A DNA stretch of 64,000 bases, from the NCBI RefSeq assembly GCF_051380875.1, contig NZ_JBNYXW010000004.1, positions 62,001-126,000 on the forward strand, written 5' to 3'. Under the pieces are notes generated by a model. It ran no database searches, was not told the origin of the DNA, and worked only from the letters and a program-made list of their open reading frames with translations. Both the position numbers and the translations under genes were made by a program. This document shows positions 42,908 through 52,235 of the stretch, in pieces (the stretch's first letter is position 1; each line of letters begins with the position of its first letter). Origin of the DNA: Janthinobacterium sp051380875 (GTDB lineage Bacteria; Pseudomonadota; Gammaproteobacteria; Burkholderiales; Burkholderiaceae_D).

Positions 42908-43264
42908 TTATACGCCCAGCAGTTCGACGTCGAAGATCAGGGTGGCGTTCGGTGGAATCGCACCGCCGGCGCCGCGTGAGCCATAGCCCAGTGCTGCCGG
43001 GATGATCAGCTGGCGCTTGCCGCCCACTTTCATGCCTTGCACGCCTTCGTCCCAACCCTGGATGACGCGACCGGCGCCCAGTGGGAATTCGAATGGATCG
43101 TTGCGGTCCTTGCTGGAGTCAAATTTCGAACCGGCGCTGCCGTCGTCGTTTTGCAGCCAGCCCGTGTAATGCACGACAACATTGTTGCCGGCTTGCGCTT
43201 CAGCGCCTTCGCCAACAACCGTGTCGATGTATTGCAGGCCAGAAGCGGTGGTAGTGGTGGTCAT
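42908..43264 (-). CDS. FKBP-type peptidyl-prolyl isomerase
   Basis: A 118-residue single-domain FKBP with the active-site segments VVHYTGWL, FDSSKDRNDPFEFPLG, VIQGWDEG and the ending GGAIPPNATLIFDVELL. Catalyses cis/trans isomerisation of prolyl bonds; no signal peptide, so cytosolic. ATG 43264; the upstream part of the open frame is not similar to the family. Divergent from the beta-propeller gene, 214 bp away. Confidence 0.95.
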   Translation of the reverse strand: MTTTTTASGLQYIDTVVGEGAEAQAGNNVVVHYTGWLQNDDGSAGSKFDSSKDRNDPFEFPLGAGRVIQGWDEGVQGMKVGGKRQLIIPAALGYGSRGAGGAIPPNATLIFDVELLGV

Positions 43265-43443
43265 GATAATCCTTGTGTAGGCGATGAAAGCTTCAGATTG
43301 TAGAGCAACGGGTTCCAAAGCGCCATTCCAGGCAAAGCGCCATGCCGGGCCCGGCAGCACGAAAAACCGGAAATTACCGTCCAATGTGGCCATTGGTCTC
43401 ATTTAACAGGCATTTAGTTCAGAAAATACAGTGTTTCCACGTA

Positions 43444-43462
43444 AAATACATGTTTTGTATTT
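43444..43462. promoter_or_regulatory. inverted repeat upstream of the beta-propeller gene
   Basis: AAATACA-TGTTT-TGTATTT, a perfect 7-bp dyad ending 16 bases before the ATG at 43479 in an AT-rich stretch. Position fits an operator or translation-control hairpin; no regulator is identified. Confidence 0.4.
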
Positions 43463-43478
43463 AACAGTGATTTCCGCC

Positions 43479-44450
43479 ATGTTCCGCAGTCTACGCCGCC
43501 TTCTTGTTTCCTCGCTGTGCCTGGTTTCCGCAATGTCCACGGCGCAAGCCGAAGTGGTGGTGGTGCTCAATTCCCGTGATGCCACTGTGCAACTGCTGGA
43601 CCAGAAAACCTATGCGCCGGTGTTCACCTTTGCCGTCGGCAAGGAACCCCATCATTTGATGGAGACGCCGGACGGCAAATCGCTGATCGTCGCCAGCTCG
43701 GTGGGCAATGAATTGATTTTTCTTGATCCTGTGACGGGCCAGATCCAGCGCCGCATCAGCAATATCCTCGACCCCTACCAGATCGGCTTCTCGCCCGACC
43801 AGAAGTGGTTCATTTCCAATTCGCTGCGCCTGGACCGCATCGACCTGTACCGCTACGATGGCAAGAACCTGACCCTGGCCAAGCGTATCGCGCTGCCAAA
43901 ATTGCCCAGCCACATGGCGTTTACGGCCGACAGCAGCATGGCCTTCATTACCCAGCAGGGCAGCAACCAGGTCAGCGCCATCGACCTGGCCACGCAGACG
44001 GTGAAGTGGACCATGCCCGTCGGCCCCGCGCCGGCCGGCATCAGCATGACGCCCGATGGCAAGCACTTGCTGGTCGGCATCATGGGCAGCGATTACGTGG
44101 AAGTGATCGACTGGCGCACGCAGAAAACCGTCAAGCGCATCAAGGCTGGTGCGGGCACGCATAACTTCCGCGCGCTGGGCGACAACCGCATGACGTTTGT
44201 CTCGAACCGCGTCTCGAATACCATCAACATCATCGACCAGACGACCCTGGAAAACGTGGGCACCATCAATGTGCCAGGCGGCCCGGACTGCATGGAAATC
44301 ACGCCCGATGGCAAGACCATGTGGGTGACCCTGCGCTGGATCAAGAAGGTGGCCGTGATCGACCTGAGCACGCGCAAGGTGATCAAGATGATACCCGTGG
44401 GCCGCTCGCCCCATGGCGTGTATTTCGCCTCGCACTCGCCGCGCATGTGA
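43479..44450 (+). CDS. secreted YVTN-type beta-propeller protein
   Basis: A 323-residue protein with a signal peptide (about 1-23, ending TAQA) and repeated propeller blades (motifs such as DGKSLIVASS, DGKHLLVGIMGSDYVEVID, DGKTMWVTLRW) as in YncE/YVTN proteins. No catalytic residues are evident. ATG 43479 is chosen over an upstream in-frame start because it gives a proper signal peptide. The stop overlaps the next gene (TGATG), so the first member of a four-gene coupled operon is a periplasmic binding or scaffold protein. Confidence 0.85.
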   Translation: MFRSLRRLLVSSLCLVSAMSTAQAEVVVVLNSRDATVQLLDQKTYAPVFTFAVGKEPHHLMETPDGKSLIVASSVGNELIFLDPVTGQIQRRISNILDPYQIGFSPDQKWFISNSLRLDRIDLYRYDGKNLTLAKRIALPKLPSHMAFTADSSMAFITQQGSNQVSAIDLATQTVKWTMPVGPAPAGISMTPDGKHLLVGIMGSDYVEVIDWRTQKTVKRIKAGAGTHNFRALGDNRMTFVSNRVSNTINIIDQTTLENVGTINVPGGPDCMEITPDGKTMWVTLRWIKKVAVIDLSTRKVIKMIPVGRSPHGVYFASHSPRM

Positions 44451-45277
44451 TGAAGGGCCACTTGACCATGCGCCGCCTGACTCTCCGTGGCGGCATGCCC
44501 GCCATGCTGCTGTGCGCGGCTGCACAGCTGTTGCCTGCGCACGCGGCCGCGCCGGCCGTGCCTGCCGCCTGCAAGGGCACCATCTACATGACGTTTGACA
44601 CGGGCAGCCAGTCGCAAGCCGCACTGATTGCCGACGTGCTCAACAAGCGCCATATCAAGGCCACGTTTTTCCTGGCCAACGAAAAGACCACGCGCGGCGA
44701 CTATTCGCTCGATCCATCCTGGGCGCCATACTGGAAGGCCCGCGTCACCGAAGGCCATGCGTTCGGCACGCATACGTTTGACCACGTGTACTGGAAAAAG
44801 GATCTGGCCAACGGCTTGATCCAGGTCAAACCCCAGTTTGGCAAGGATGGCGGCAAGCTGGCCTCCTTCACGGACAAGCAGTTCTGTGAAGAGTTGCGCC
44901 GGGTCGACACGCGCTTCGAGGAATTGACCGGGCACAAGCTCGACCCGTTCTGGCGCGCGCCGGGCGGCTACACCTCGCCGCGCACCTTGGCCGCCGGCAG
45001 CGCCTGCGGCTACGAGCATGCGGGCTGGGCGCCGGGCGGCTACTCGGGCGATGAGCTGCCCAGCGACAAGTATCCGAATGCCATGCTGCTGAGGAAAGCC
45101 CTGGCGAACTTGCGCAGCGGCGATATTTTCATTTCGCACATGGGCATCTGGTCGCGCAAGGATCCCTGGGCGCCCGCCAACCTCGATGCCTTGATAGTCG
45201 GCTTGCAAGACAAGGGGTTTTGTTTTGCCACCCTGCGCGAGCATCCTGCCTACGCGGGCAAGAAGGGCCAGCCATGA
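44450..45277 (+). CDS. polysaccharide deacetylase (NodB domain)
   Basis: A 275-residue secreted deacetylase. Signal segment about 8-33; NodB motif 1 as TFDTG with Asp50, motif 2 THTFDH with His108 and His112 (the D-H-H zinc set), and RAPGGY as motif 3. The usual first motif TFDDG has Thr in place of the second Asp, the proposed base, which could affect activity. Starts on the beta-propeller stop (TGATG); ATG 44468 is an alternative. Substrate unknown. Confidence 0.82.
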   Translation: MKGHLTMRRLTLRGGMPAMLLCAAAQLLPAHAAAPAVPAACKGTIYMTFDTGSQSQAALIADVLNKRHIKATFFLANEKTTRGDYSLDPSWAPYWKARVTEGHAFGTHTFDHVYWKKDLANGLIQVKPQFGKDGGKLASFTDKQFCEELRRVDTRFEELTGHKLDPFWRAPGGYTSPRTLAAGSACGYEHAGWAPGGYSGDELPSDKYPNAMLLRKALANLRSGDIFISHMGIWSRKDPWAPANLDALIVGLQDKGFCFATLREHPAYAGKKGQP

Positions 45278-46302
45278 TGGACGCCGCCATCACCCCCGTC
45301 ATCGACGCCATCGTCGATACCTTTGGCGAAGCGCAAGGCTGGCTGTTCCAGACGCTCGTCAATCCTCTCGTGTACCACCTGGGCTTCGGTGAATTCACCG
45401 AAGAGGCGTTCGAAGGCACGGAGTGGCTGCTGATCGGCCTGTGCGAGCTGGTGCTGCTGTTCCTCGTGCTGCGTCCGCTCGAAGCCGTGCTTCCCGCGCA
45501 AAAGATGAGCGACCCGCGCGCCCGCTGGAACGATTTTTTGTATACGGTGCTGCACCGCATCGGCCTGTTCCCGCTGCTGATCTTCTTCACGCTCGATCCG
45601 CTGATGGATGGTCTGGCTGGCGCGTTGCGTTTCGATAATATTCATCCATTGAACCTGGAGTCGCTGTTGCCCGGCATCAGTGCGCTCCTGAGTTTTATCA
45701 TTTACTTTGTGATATTGGACTTGGTTGACTATTGCTATCACCGCGCTTCGCACCATGTTGGCTGGTGGTGGGGCTTGCACAGCCTGCATCACAGCCAGCA
45801 AAACATGAACTTGTGGAGCGACGACCGCAACCACCTGCTCGACGATTTCCTGCGCGATGTGGTCATGGCCCTGGTGGCGCTGGGCATCGGCGTGCCGCCC
45901 GGACAATATGTGCTGCTGGTATCGATTTCGCGCATTTTGCAAAGCTTGCAGCATGCGAATGTGAGAATACACTTCGGCCGCATCGGCGAGCGGCTGCTGG
46001 TGTCGCCCCGTTTCCACCGCACGCACCATGCCATCGGCGTGGGGCATGAGTCAAAAGGCAAGGGCAGCATGGGCGGTTGCAACTTCGGCGTGGTGCTGCC
46101 AATTTGGGATATGCTGCTGGGCACCGCGAATTTTTCGACGGAGTTTGCCCGCACGGGCGTGCGCGACCAGCTGGCCCGCATCGACAGCCAGGGCGTCGGC
46201 CGGCCGGGGCGCAACTATGGACGCGGCTTCTGGCAACAGCAATGGCTGGGCCTGCGCCGCATGGTGGAATTTGCAAGAATAAAACGAAAAGGACGCCGTT
46301 GA
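45274..46302 (+). CDS. fatty-acid hydroxylase/sterol desaturase family membrane protein
   Basis: A 342-residue membrane protein with four to five helices and the di-iron histidine boxes of the family: HRASHH, HSLHH and HRTHH. It overlaps the deacetylase stop (ATGA). Bacterial members hydroxylate or desaturate lipids, such as the fatty acid, sterol/hopanoid or carotenoid type; the substrate cannot be read from the sequence. TGA overlaps the start of the next gene. Confidence 0.87.
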   Translation: MMDAAITPVIDAIVDTFGEAQGWLFQTLVNPLVYHLGFGEFTEEAFEGTEWLLIGLCELVLLFLVLRPLEAVLPAQKMSDPRARWNDFLYTVLHRIGLFPLLIFFTLDPLMDGLAGALRFDNIHPLNLESLLPGISALLSFIIYFVILDLVDYCYHRASHHVGWWWGLHSLHHSQQNMNLWSDDRNHLLDDFLRDVVMALVALGIGVPPGQYVLLVSISRILQSLQHANVRIHFGRIGERLLVSPRFHRTHHAIGVGHESKGKGSMGGCNFGVVLPIWDMLLGTANFSTEFARTGVRDQLARIDSQGVGRPGRNYGRGFWQQQWLGLRRMVEFARIKRKGRR

Positions 46303-47129
46303 TGCGTAATGTGTTGAACGCGTATGGCCGCGCCTTGCTGTCGCAATTGCATGGCAAGATGCTATTGCTGAGTGTGCTGCCGTTCTTGTTGTCCGTTGTC
46401 CTGTGGGGCGGCTTGCTGTATGTCGGCCTGCAGCCGCTGATCGACAGCCTGCATGCCATCTTCACGCAATACGACTTTTTCCGCACCAGCGGCCAGGTGC
46501 TGGCCACTTTCGGCCTGGGCGTGCTGAAAGCCGTCATCGTGCCATTGATCGCCATGTTCATGCTGTTGCCGCTGATGATACTGACGGCGCTGATCTTCAT
46601 GGGCCTGTTTGCCATGCCGGCCATCGGCCGCCACATCGGCGGGCGGCACTTTGCGCAACTGGAAAAGAAACATGGCGGCAGCCTGTTGGGCAGCGTCGGC
46701 ACCTCGCTGGCCACCTTTTTGCTGTTTATCGTGGCCTGGGTGGTCATGTTGCCCCTGTACGCGTTTCCGCCGGCTGCGCTGGCGGGGCAAGCCGTGCTGT
46801 GGGGCTGGCTGACGTACCGGGTCATGGCATATGACGCGATGGCCGACTACGCCAGCGTGGAAGAGCGCAAGGCCATCATGGGCGAACAGCGCTGGCCCCT
46901 GCTGGCCATCGGCATGGTCTCCGGCGCGGCCGGCGCCGTGCCGGGCTTGCTGTGGATGGGGGGCGTGATGTCGGTCGTCTTCTTCCCCTTCCTGGCGGCG
47001 TTCGCCATCTGGCTGTATGTGCTGATCTTTATCTTTACGGGCCTGTGGTTCCAGTATTACTGCCTGGAAGCGCTGGCGCGTTTGCGCGGTGTGCGCGGCA
47101 TGACGGACGTGGCGCCGGCTGACGCCTGA
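46302..47129 (+). CDS. EI24/CysZ-like membrane protein
   Basis: A 275-residue protein with about six hydrophobic helices, matching the EI24 domain family (CysZ-related) in length and pattern (VLPFLLSVVLWGGLLYVGL near 25-43 and WVVMLPLYAFPPAALAGQA near 146-164). Function in this family is poorly defined; CysZ is a sulfate transporter but the specific residues cannot be checked here. AAAGGA precedes the ATG, which overlaps the upstream stop. Last gene of the coupled set. Confidence 0.77.
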   Translation: MRNVLNAYGRALLSQLHGKMLLLSVLPFLLSVVLWGGLLYVGLQPLIDSLHAIFTQYDFFRTSGQVLATFGLGVLKAVIVPLIAMFMLLPLMILTALIFMGLFAMPAIGRHIGGRHFAQLEKKHGGSLLGSVGTSLATFLLFIVAWVVMLPLYAFPPAALAGQAVLWGWLTYRVMAYDAMADYASVEERKAIMGEQRWPLLAIGMVSGAAGAVPGLLWMGGVMSVVFFPFLAAFAIWLYVLIFIFTGLWFQYYCLEALARLRGVRGMTDVAPADA

Positions 47130-47161
47130 GCTACATTCAACGAATCGAACGGGGAAGTATT

Positions 47162-47947
47162 ATGGCTATCGGATTGATCATCATCGGCGACGAAATCCTG
47201 TCGGGCAAGCGCACGGACCAGCATTTCCCCAAAGTGGTGCAAATGCTCAAGCAGCGCGGCTTGCAGCTGAGCTGGGCGCAATATGTGGGCGACGAGCCTG
47301 CGCGCCTGGTGGCCTTGCTCAAACGCAGCTTTGCCAGCGGCGATATCGTCTTCAGCTTTGGCGGCATCGGCGCCACGCCGGACGACCATACGCGCCAGGC
47401 GGCGGCCGATGCGCTGGGGTTGCCGCTGGTGCTGCATCCGCAGGGCAAGCAAAATATCCAGCAGCGCATCACAGAAATGGGTGAAGAAGCCGGTGTGCCG
47501 GCGGACTTGAACTCGCCGGAAAACCTGCACCGCCTGAACATGGCGCAATTCGTGCAGGGCGCCGAGCTGATACCGAATCCGTACAACAAGATTGCCGGCT
47601 TTGCCGTGCGCGAGCATTACTTTGTGCCCGGTTTCCCCGTCATGTCCTGGCCCATGATCGAATGGGTGCTCGACACGCATTATGCGCACCTGTTCAACCA
47701 GGTGCCGCATGCGGAACATGCCTTGCTCGTGTATGAAACGGCGGAGTCCCTGCTGACGCCGCTGATGGTGCGCCTGGAGGCAGAGTTTCCGCTGATTAAG
47801 GTTTTCAGCCTGCCCAGCGTGGGCGATGCGCACACGCGCCAGCATATCGAACTGGGCGTCAAGGGCGAACCGGCGCAGGCGGCGGCTGCCTTTGCCGCGA
47901 TGCGCGCCGAGCTCGACGCCATGCAGGCCGAATACACCACCATCTGA
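47162..47947 (+). CDS. CinA-type molybdopterin-binding domain protein
   Basis: A 261-residue MoCF-biosynthesis/CinA N-terminal-type protein: GLIIIGDEILSGKRTDQH (4-21) and the FSFGGIGATPDDHTRQAAADAL loop (about 64-85) are the family hallmarks. It lacks the C-terminal nicotinamide-nucleotide amidase domain of full CinA. It could handle ADP-ribose or a damaged nucleotide rather than molybdopterin. It follows the EI24 gene by 32 bases. Confidence 0.83.
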   Translation: MAIGLIIIGDEILSGKRTDQHFPKVVQMLKQRGLQLSWAQYVGDEPARLVALLKRSFASGDIVFSFGGIGATPDDHTRQAAADALGLPLVLHPQGKQNIQQRITEMGEEAGVPADLNSPENLHRLNMAQFVQGAELIPNPYNKIAGFAVREHYFVPGFPVMSWPMIEWVLDTHYAHLFNQVPHAEHALLVYETAESLLTPLMVRLEAEFPLIKVFSLPSVGDAHTRQHIELGVKGEPAQAAAAFAAMRAELDAMQAEYTTI

Positions 47948-48346
47948 TATGGTGCCAGCCCGGCGCCAGCGGCTTTCATGCTGGCGTCCGGTCCGCTTCG
48001 CTCCCATGTTTGCAAGCGGACAGTCCAAGACGTTGTTTTTTTGCGAAAATCTTCAATGAAGCAAGATTTTTGTGCGCGCTCGTCCGTCGTTCTTATGCCG
48101 ATGTGGTGGAATGGTGAACAGGGGTCTGGCGTGCAAAACGCGGGGCCGCCTGCCTGTGCAGTAGAGCATATTTTTGATTCACCGGTCTGGACATCATGTT
48201 AAGCAAGCTTCGTTGTTACCGGCCCCGGCTGGCCTTGCCCCTGGCCATGGTCTCACCTTGCGCCGAATGCAGCCATTGCCGCACCAGCGTGTGGTGTCGC
48301 TACCGCATTTCCGCGCTGTCCAAACCCAACCTTACCCCAGCATCCC
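47948..48346 (+). other. 399-bp gene-free region
   Basis: No ORF with protein character. An 8-bp inverted repeat, GTCCGCTT (47991-47998) and AAGCGGAC (48014-48021), could form a hairpin followed some 15 bases later by a T7 run, possibly a weak terminator for the CinA-type gene. Nothing else is recognised. Confidence 0.5.
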
Positions 48347-51300
48347 ATGAATGACACAGGCGTCAACTTGGCCGCGCAAGAGCGGCCCGAAGCAGATCCA
48401 GTCCCGCCGGCGCCGCCGCCGGTGAGTCCGCCAAAGAAGCGCCGTTCGCGCATCTGGCCCATCTTTGCCATCATCGTGCTGGCGCTGATCGCCGGCGTGG
48501 CCTGGTTCGTCATGCGCGAAGTGCGCACCTCGGCCCTGCAGGCGGAATTTTTTACGCGCCTGGACCGCCAACTGACGTTCAAGGTCGAAGCCGGTCCGGC
48601 GCCGGCTAGCGCCATCCGCTACCCGCAGCATGGCCCGTATGACGAGCGCCTGGGTTACGCCAGCCTGCCGGACTTCATCACCAAGCTCAACGCACGCGAC
48701 TACGCCGTCACGGCGCAGGCGCGCATGTCGCCGAAGATGGTGCAACTGGTCGACCGGGGCATCTTTGCCACCTATCACGAGAAAAGCCGCGCCGGCCTGA
48801 CGATCCTCGATTGCCGCGCTGCGCCCCTGTTTGCCGCCAGCTATCCGGAACGCATGTTCGACGGTTTCGCCGCAGCGCCGCCAGCGCTGGTGCAAAGCCT
48901 GCTGTTCATCGAAAACCGCGAATTGCTCGATCCGGCCACGCCCGAGCGCAATCCGGCCGTGGAATGGGACCGCCTGAGCAAGGCCATCCTCGACAAGGCG
49001 TTGAACCTGTTTGGCGGCCACCGCGGCGGCGGCGGCAGCACCCTGGCCACGCAAATTGAAAAATACCGCCATTCGGAAGATGGCCGCACCAGTTCCATGC
49101 AGGACAAGCTGCTGCAAATGCTGTCGGCCAGCTTGCGCGCTTACCAGGATGGCGAAAACACCATGGAAGCGCGGCGCAAGACCGTCGTCAATTACTTGAA
49201 TACCGTGCCGCTGTCGGCGAAAAGCGGTTTTGGCGAAGTCAACGGCATCGGCGATGGCATGTGGGTCTGGTATGGCCGTCCATTCGCCGAAGTGAAAACT
49301 TTGCTGAACGGCAATATGGACCAGCCGGGCAGCGCGCTGGCTTACAAGCAGGCGCTGAGCCTCCTGATCGCGCAGCGCCGTCCCTCGCATTACCTGGTGG
49401 CGGGCGGCGCCGACCTGGAAGAATTGACGAACAGCCATCTGCGCCTGCTGGCGCAGGCGGGCGTGATCTCGCCGCAGCTGCGCGATGCCGCCATCGCCGT
49501 AGCGCTGCGCCCGTCGACGGCCTCGGGCGTGCAGTCGGAAGCCTCGACGTCATTCGTCACGCGCAAGGCCTCGAATGCCGTGCGCAACCATCTGGCCAGC
49601 ATGCTGGGCGATCCGCGCCTGTACAACCTCGACCGCCTGGACCTGAAAGTGGTCAGCACGCTCGATGCGCAGGCACAAAATGCCGTCACCAAGGTCTTGC
49701 GCGAGCTGCGCGATCCGGCCGTGGCGAAAGCGGCCGGCCTGACGGGCAAGGGCATGCTGGGCAATGGCGACCCTGCCAACGTGGTGTACAGCTTTACCTT
49801 GCTGCAAAAGGGCGAGCAGGCCAACTTGCTGCGCGTGCAGACGGATAATTACGACCAGCCGCTCGACATCAACGAAGGCGCCAAGCTGGACCTCGGTTCC
49901 ACGGCCAAGCTGCGCACCCTGGTGACCTACCTGGACATCATCGACCAGTTGCAGCAGCGCTATAGCGGCATGAACGCGGCCGAGCTGGGCAAGATTGCCG
50001 TCGATCCGAAGGACATGCTGTCGCAATGGGCAATTGCCTATCTGAAACCATTGCCACTCGGCGAGGCGCGCAATCTGCCCGCCATGCTGGCCGCCGCCAT
50101 GGAGCGCAAGTATTCGGGCAATCCGGGCGAAGGTTTCTTCACGGGCGGCGGCTTGCATCATTTCGGTAACTTCTCCAAGCTCGACGACAGCCGCATCATG
50201 ACGCTGCAGCAGGCGCTGCGCCAGTCGACCAACCTGGTATTCGTGCGCCTGATGCGCGACGTGGCCCGCTACTACATGTTTTCGCGTCCCGATTCCTCGG
50301 CCTCCTTGCTGGCGGACGCCGATGATCCGCGCCGCGCGCAGTACCTGAGCCGTTTTGCCGACAAGGAAGGGCGCGAATTCCTGCACCGTTTCTATCAGAA
50401 GTACCGTGGCAAGAGCGTCGACGAGCAGGAAAAGATTCTGTTGGCGAGTATCCGCCCGACCCCCGTGCGCCTGGCGAACATTTTCCGTACCATCAATCCC
50501 AAGGGCACTGTTGCGGAATTCGGCGATTTCCTCAACGCCAACTTGACGTCGCAAAACGAAGTGCCGCCCGAGCGCGTGGCCAAGATGTACCAGCAGTACG
50601 CGATGGAAAACTGGTCGCTGGCCGACCGGGGCTATTTGGCCAATGTGCATCCGCTGGAACTGTGGATGGTGGCGTATTTGCGCCAGCACGAAGGTTCCAC
50701 CCTGTCGCAGATGGTGGCAGCGAGCGAGAAGGAGCGCCAGGAAGTCTACAAATGGCTGTTCAATACGCACCGCAAGCATGCGCAGGACCGGCGCATCGCC
50801 AACTTGCTGGAAGTGGAAGGTTTCCTGGAAATCCACCGCCAGTGGAAGAAGATGGGTTACCCGTTCGATTCCCTGGTGCCGTCGTATGCCACCACCCTGG
50901 GGGCTTCGGCCGACCGGCCCGCCGCGCTGGCCGAGTTGATGGGCATCATCATCAACGATGGCGTGCGCAAGCCCAGCGTGCGCATCGATTCCATGCATTT
51001 TGCGGCCAATACGCCGTACGACACCATGGTCAAGCGGGGCGCCAAGGTTGAGGCAGAACAAGTCCTGTCGCCGGACGTGGCCAAGGCGGTCGCCAAGGCG
51101 ATTCGCGAAGTGGTGTCGGACGGCACGGCCAAGCGGGCGAAGACGGCCTTTGTCGGCGCCGATGGCGTGCCCATTCCGATGGGCGGCAAGACGGGCACGG
51201 GCGACCAGCGCTTCGATGTGTATGGTGCCGGTGGCCGCCTGATCGAATCGCGCTATGTGAACCGCTCGGCCACCTTCGTGTTCAATATTGGCGAACGCTT

Positions 51301-51463
51301 CTATGGCAGCATGACGGCGTATGTGCGGGGGCCGGAATCGAAGAACTACGATTTCACCAGCGCCTTGCCGGTGCAATTGCTGGTCTCGCTGGCGCCCAGC
51401 CTGATGCCGCTGATCGAGCCGCCGGCGCCAGCCGATGGCGTGGCCAGGCAGTGCACGAATTAA
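48347..51463 (+). CDS. divergent class A penicillin-binding protein
   Basis: A 1038-residue protein with a Pro-rich cytosolic start, one membrane helix (about 36-57), a glycosyltransferase-51 region and a transpeptidase region. GT51 motif 1 reads FIENREL (Glu189) and motif 2 GGGSTLATQ; transpeptidase motifs are Ser518-x-x-Lys521 (STAK), Ser627-x-Asn629 (STN) and Lys948-Thr-Gly (KTGT). All three transpeptidase motifs are intact but the GT motif 1 lacks the Asp, Phe and His of EDxxFxxH. It is longer than PBP1a or 1b. Monocistronic with its own terminator. Confidence 0.8.
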   Translation: MNDTGVNLAAQERPEADPVPPAPPPVSPPKKRRSRIWPIFAIIVLALIAGVAWFVMREVRTSALQAEFFTRLDRQLTFKVEAGPAPASAIRYPQHGPYDERLGYASLPDFITKLNARDYAVTAQARMSPKMVQLVDRGIFATYHEKSRAGLTILDCRAAPLFAASYPERMFDGFAAAPPALVQSLLFIENRELLDPATPERNPAVEWDRLSKAILDKALNLFGGHRGGGGSTLATQIEKYRHSEDGRTSSMQDKLLQMLSASLRAYQDGENTMEARRKTVVNYLNTVPLSAKSGFGEVNGIGDGMWVWYGRPFAEVKTLLNGNMDQPGSALAYKQALSLLIAQRRPSHYLVAGGADLEELTNSHLRLLAQAGVISPQLRDAAIAVALRPSTASGVQSEASTSFVTRKASNAVRNHLASMLGDPRLYNLDRLDLKVVSTLDAQAQNAVTKVLRELRDPAVAKAAGLTGKGMLGNGDPANVVYSFTLLQKGEQANLLRVQTDNYDQPLDINEGAKLDLGSTAKLRTLVTYLDIIDQLQQRYSGMNAAELGKIAVDPKDMLSQWAIAYLKPLPLGEARNLPAMLAAAMERKYSGNPGEGFFTGGGLHHFGNFSKLDDSRIMTLQQALRQSTNLVFVRLMRDVARYYMFSRPDSSASLLADADDPRRAQYLSRFADKEGREFLHRFYQKYRGKSVDEQEKILLASIRPTPVRLANIFRTINPKGTVAEFGDFLNANLTSQNEVPPERVAKMYQQYAMENWSLADRGYLANVHPLELWMVAYLRQHEGSTLSQMVAASEKERQEVYKWLFNTHRKHAQDRRIANLLEVEGFLEIHRQWKKMGYPFDSLVPSYATTLGASADRPAALAELMGIIINDGVRKPSVRIDSMHFAANTPYDTMVKRGAKVEAEQVLSPDVAKAVAKAIREVVSDGTAKRAKTAFVGADGVPIPMGGKTGTGDQRFDVYGAGGRLIESRYVNRSATFVFNIGERFYGSMTAYVRGPESKNYDFTSALPVQLLVSLAPSLMPLIEPPAPADGVARQCTN

Positions 51464-51477
51464 TCTGCGGTTTTAGC

Positions 51478-51507
51478 AAAACGCCGGCTTGCACGCCGGC
51501 GTTTTTT
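51478..51507. terminator. terminator after the penicillin-binding protein gene
   Basis: AAAACGCCGGC (51478-51488) pairs with GCCGGCGTTTT (51495-51505), followed by TT. Convergent with the GST gene, so usable from both sides. Confidence 0.9.
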
Positions 51508-51511
51508 CTTG

Positions 51512-52126
51512 TTAGCCAGCAAACACGGCCGTCTTGTCCGCCAGGCGCGCATGGTAGCTGGCAATGGCGCGATATTCGGGGCGCGACAAGGCAGGCAAGG
51601 GCGCCATCAGCCAGCGCTTGACGGACAGGCCCAGCACGATATCGGCCACGGTGAATGCTTCGCCGCACACGAAGGCGCCCGTGCGCTGCAGTTGCAGCTC
51701 CAGCACGCCCATCATCTTGTTCCACCCAGCAATACCGGCCGCCAGCTGCGCCGCATCCTGGTGCGCGGGGCTGTGGCGCACCAGCGACATGAAGGCGTAG
51801 CGCCAGCTATTGTTCAAGTCGCCCATTTGCCAGTCCATCCATTTTTCCACTTCCGCGCGGGCGCGTGGATTGTTCGGCAGCAAGTCCTCGCGCCCCGCCT
51901 GGGCGCACAGGTAGCGGCAAATCGTGTTCGATTCCCACAGTACCAGGTCGCCATCGACCAGCACGGGCACCATGGCGTTCGGGTTCAAGGCCAGGAAGGC
52001 GGGGTCGTCCGTGGCGCGAAAGCCGCTGCCCCAGTCTTCGCGTTCATACGGCAAGTCCAGTTCATCGCAGGCCCACAAGACTTTGCGGACATTGATCGAG
52101 GCGGCTTTTCCAAGAATTTTCAGCAT
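51512..52126 (-). CDS. glutathione S-transferase family protein
   Basis: A 204-residue GST: N-terminal thioredoxin-like domain (KILGKAASINVRKVLWACDELDLPYE; the NAMVPVLVDGD and WESNTICRYL segments near 49-73) and an all-helical C-terminal domain (about 88-200). Active residue could be Ser10 or Asn12 of the N-terminus. Conjugates or reduces electrophiles with glutathione. ATG 52126; the larger frame upstream to 52414 has no GST features. Confidence 0.9.
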   Translation of the reverse strand: MLKILGKAASINVRKVLWACDELDLPYEREDWGSGFRATDDPAFLALNPNAMVPVLVDGDLVLWESNTICRYLCAQAGREDLLPNNPRARAEVEKWMDWQMGDLNNSWRYAFMSLVRHSPAHQDAAQLAAGIAGWNKMMGVLELQLQRTGAFVCGEAFTVADIVLGLSVKRWLMAPLPALSRPEYRAIASYHARLADKTAVFAG

Positions 52127-52235
52127 GCATGGCTCCAGGGGCGGGTGGTTTAAGCTGCACTGTAGCCGAATTGTCCACGCCGCGCCGGCGAAAGTGCCTT
52201 GCATAGTTGGGCTTTTCTTGGCATCGTAGCCACCC

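Noticed and set aside
48096..48170. Sequence resembling the start of a tRNA-Leu (GGTGGAATGGTGAAC)
   Set aside because: No acceptor stem pairing, no recognisable anticodon stem and no T-loop GTTCRANYC.
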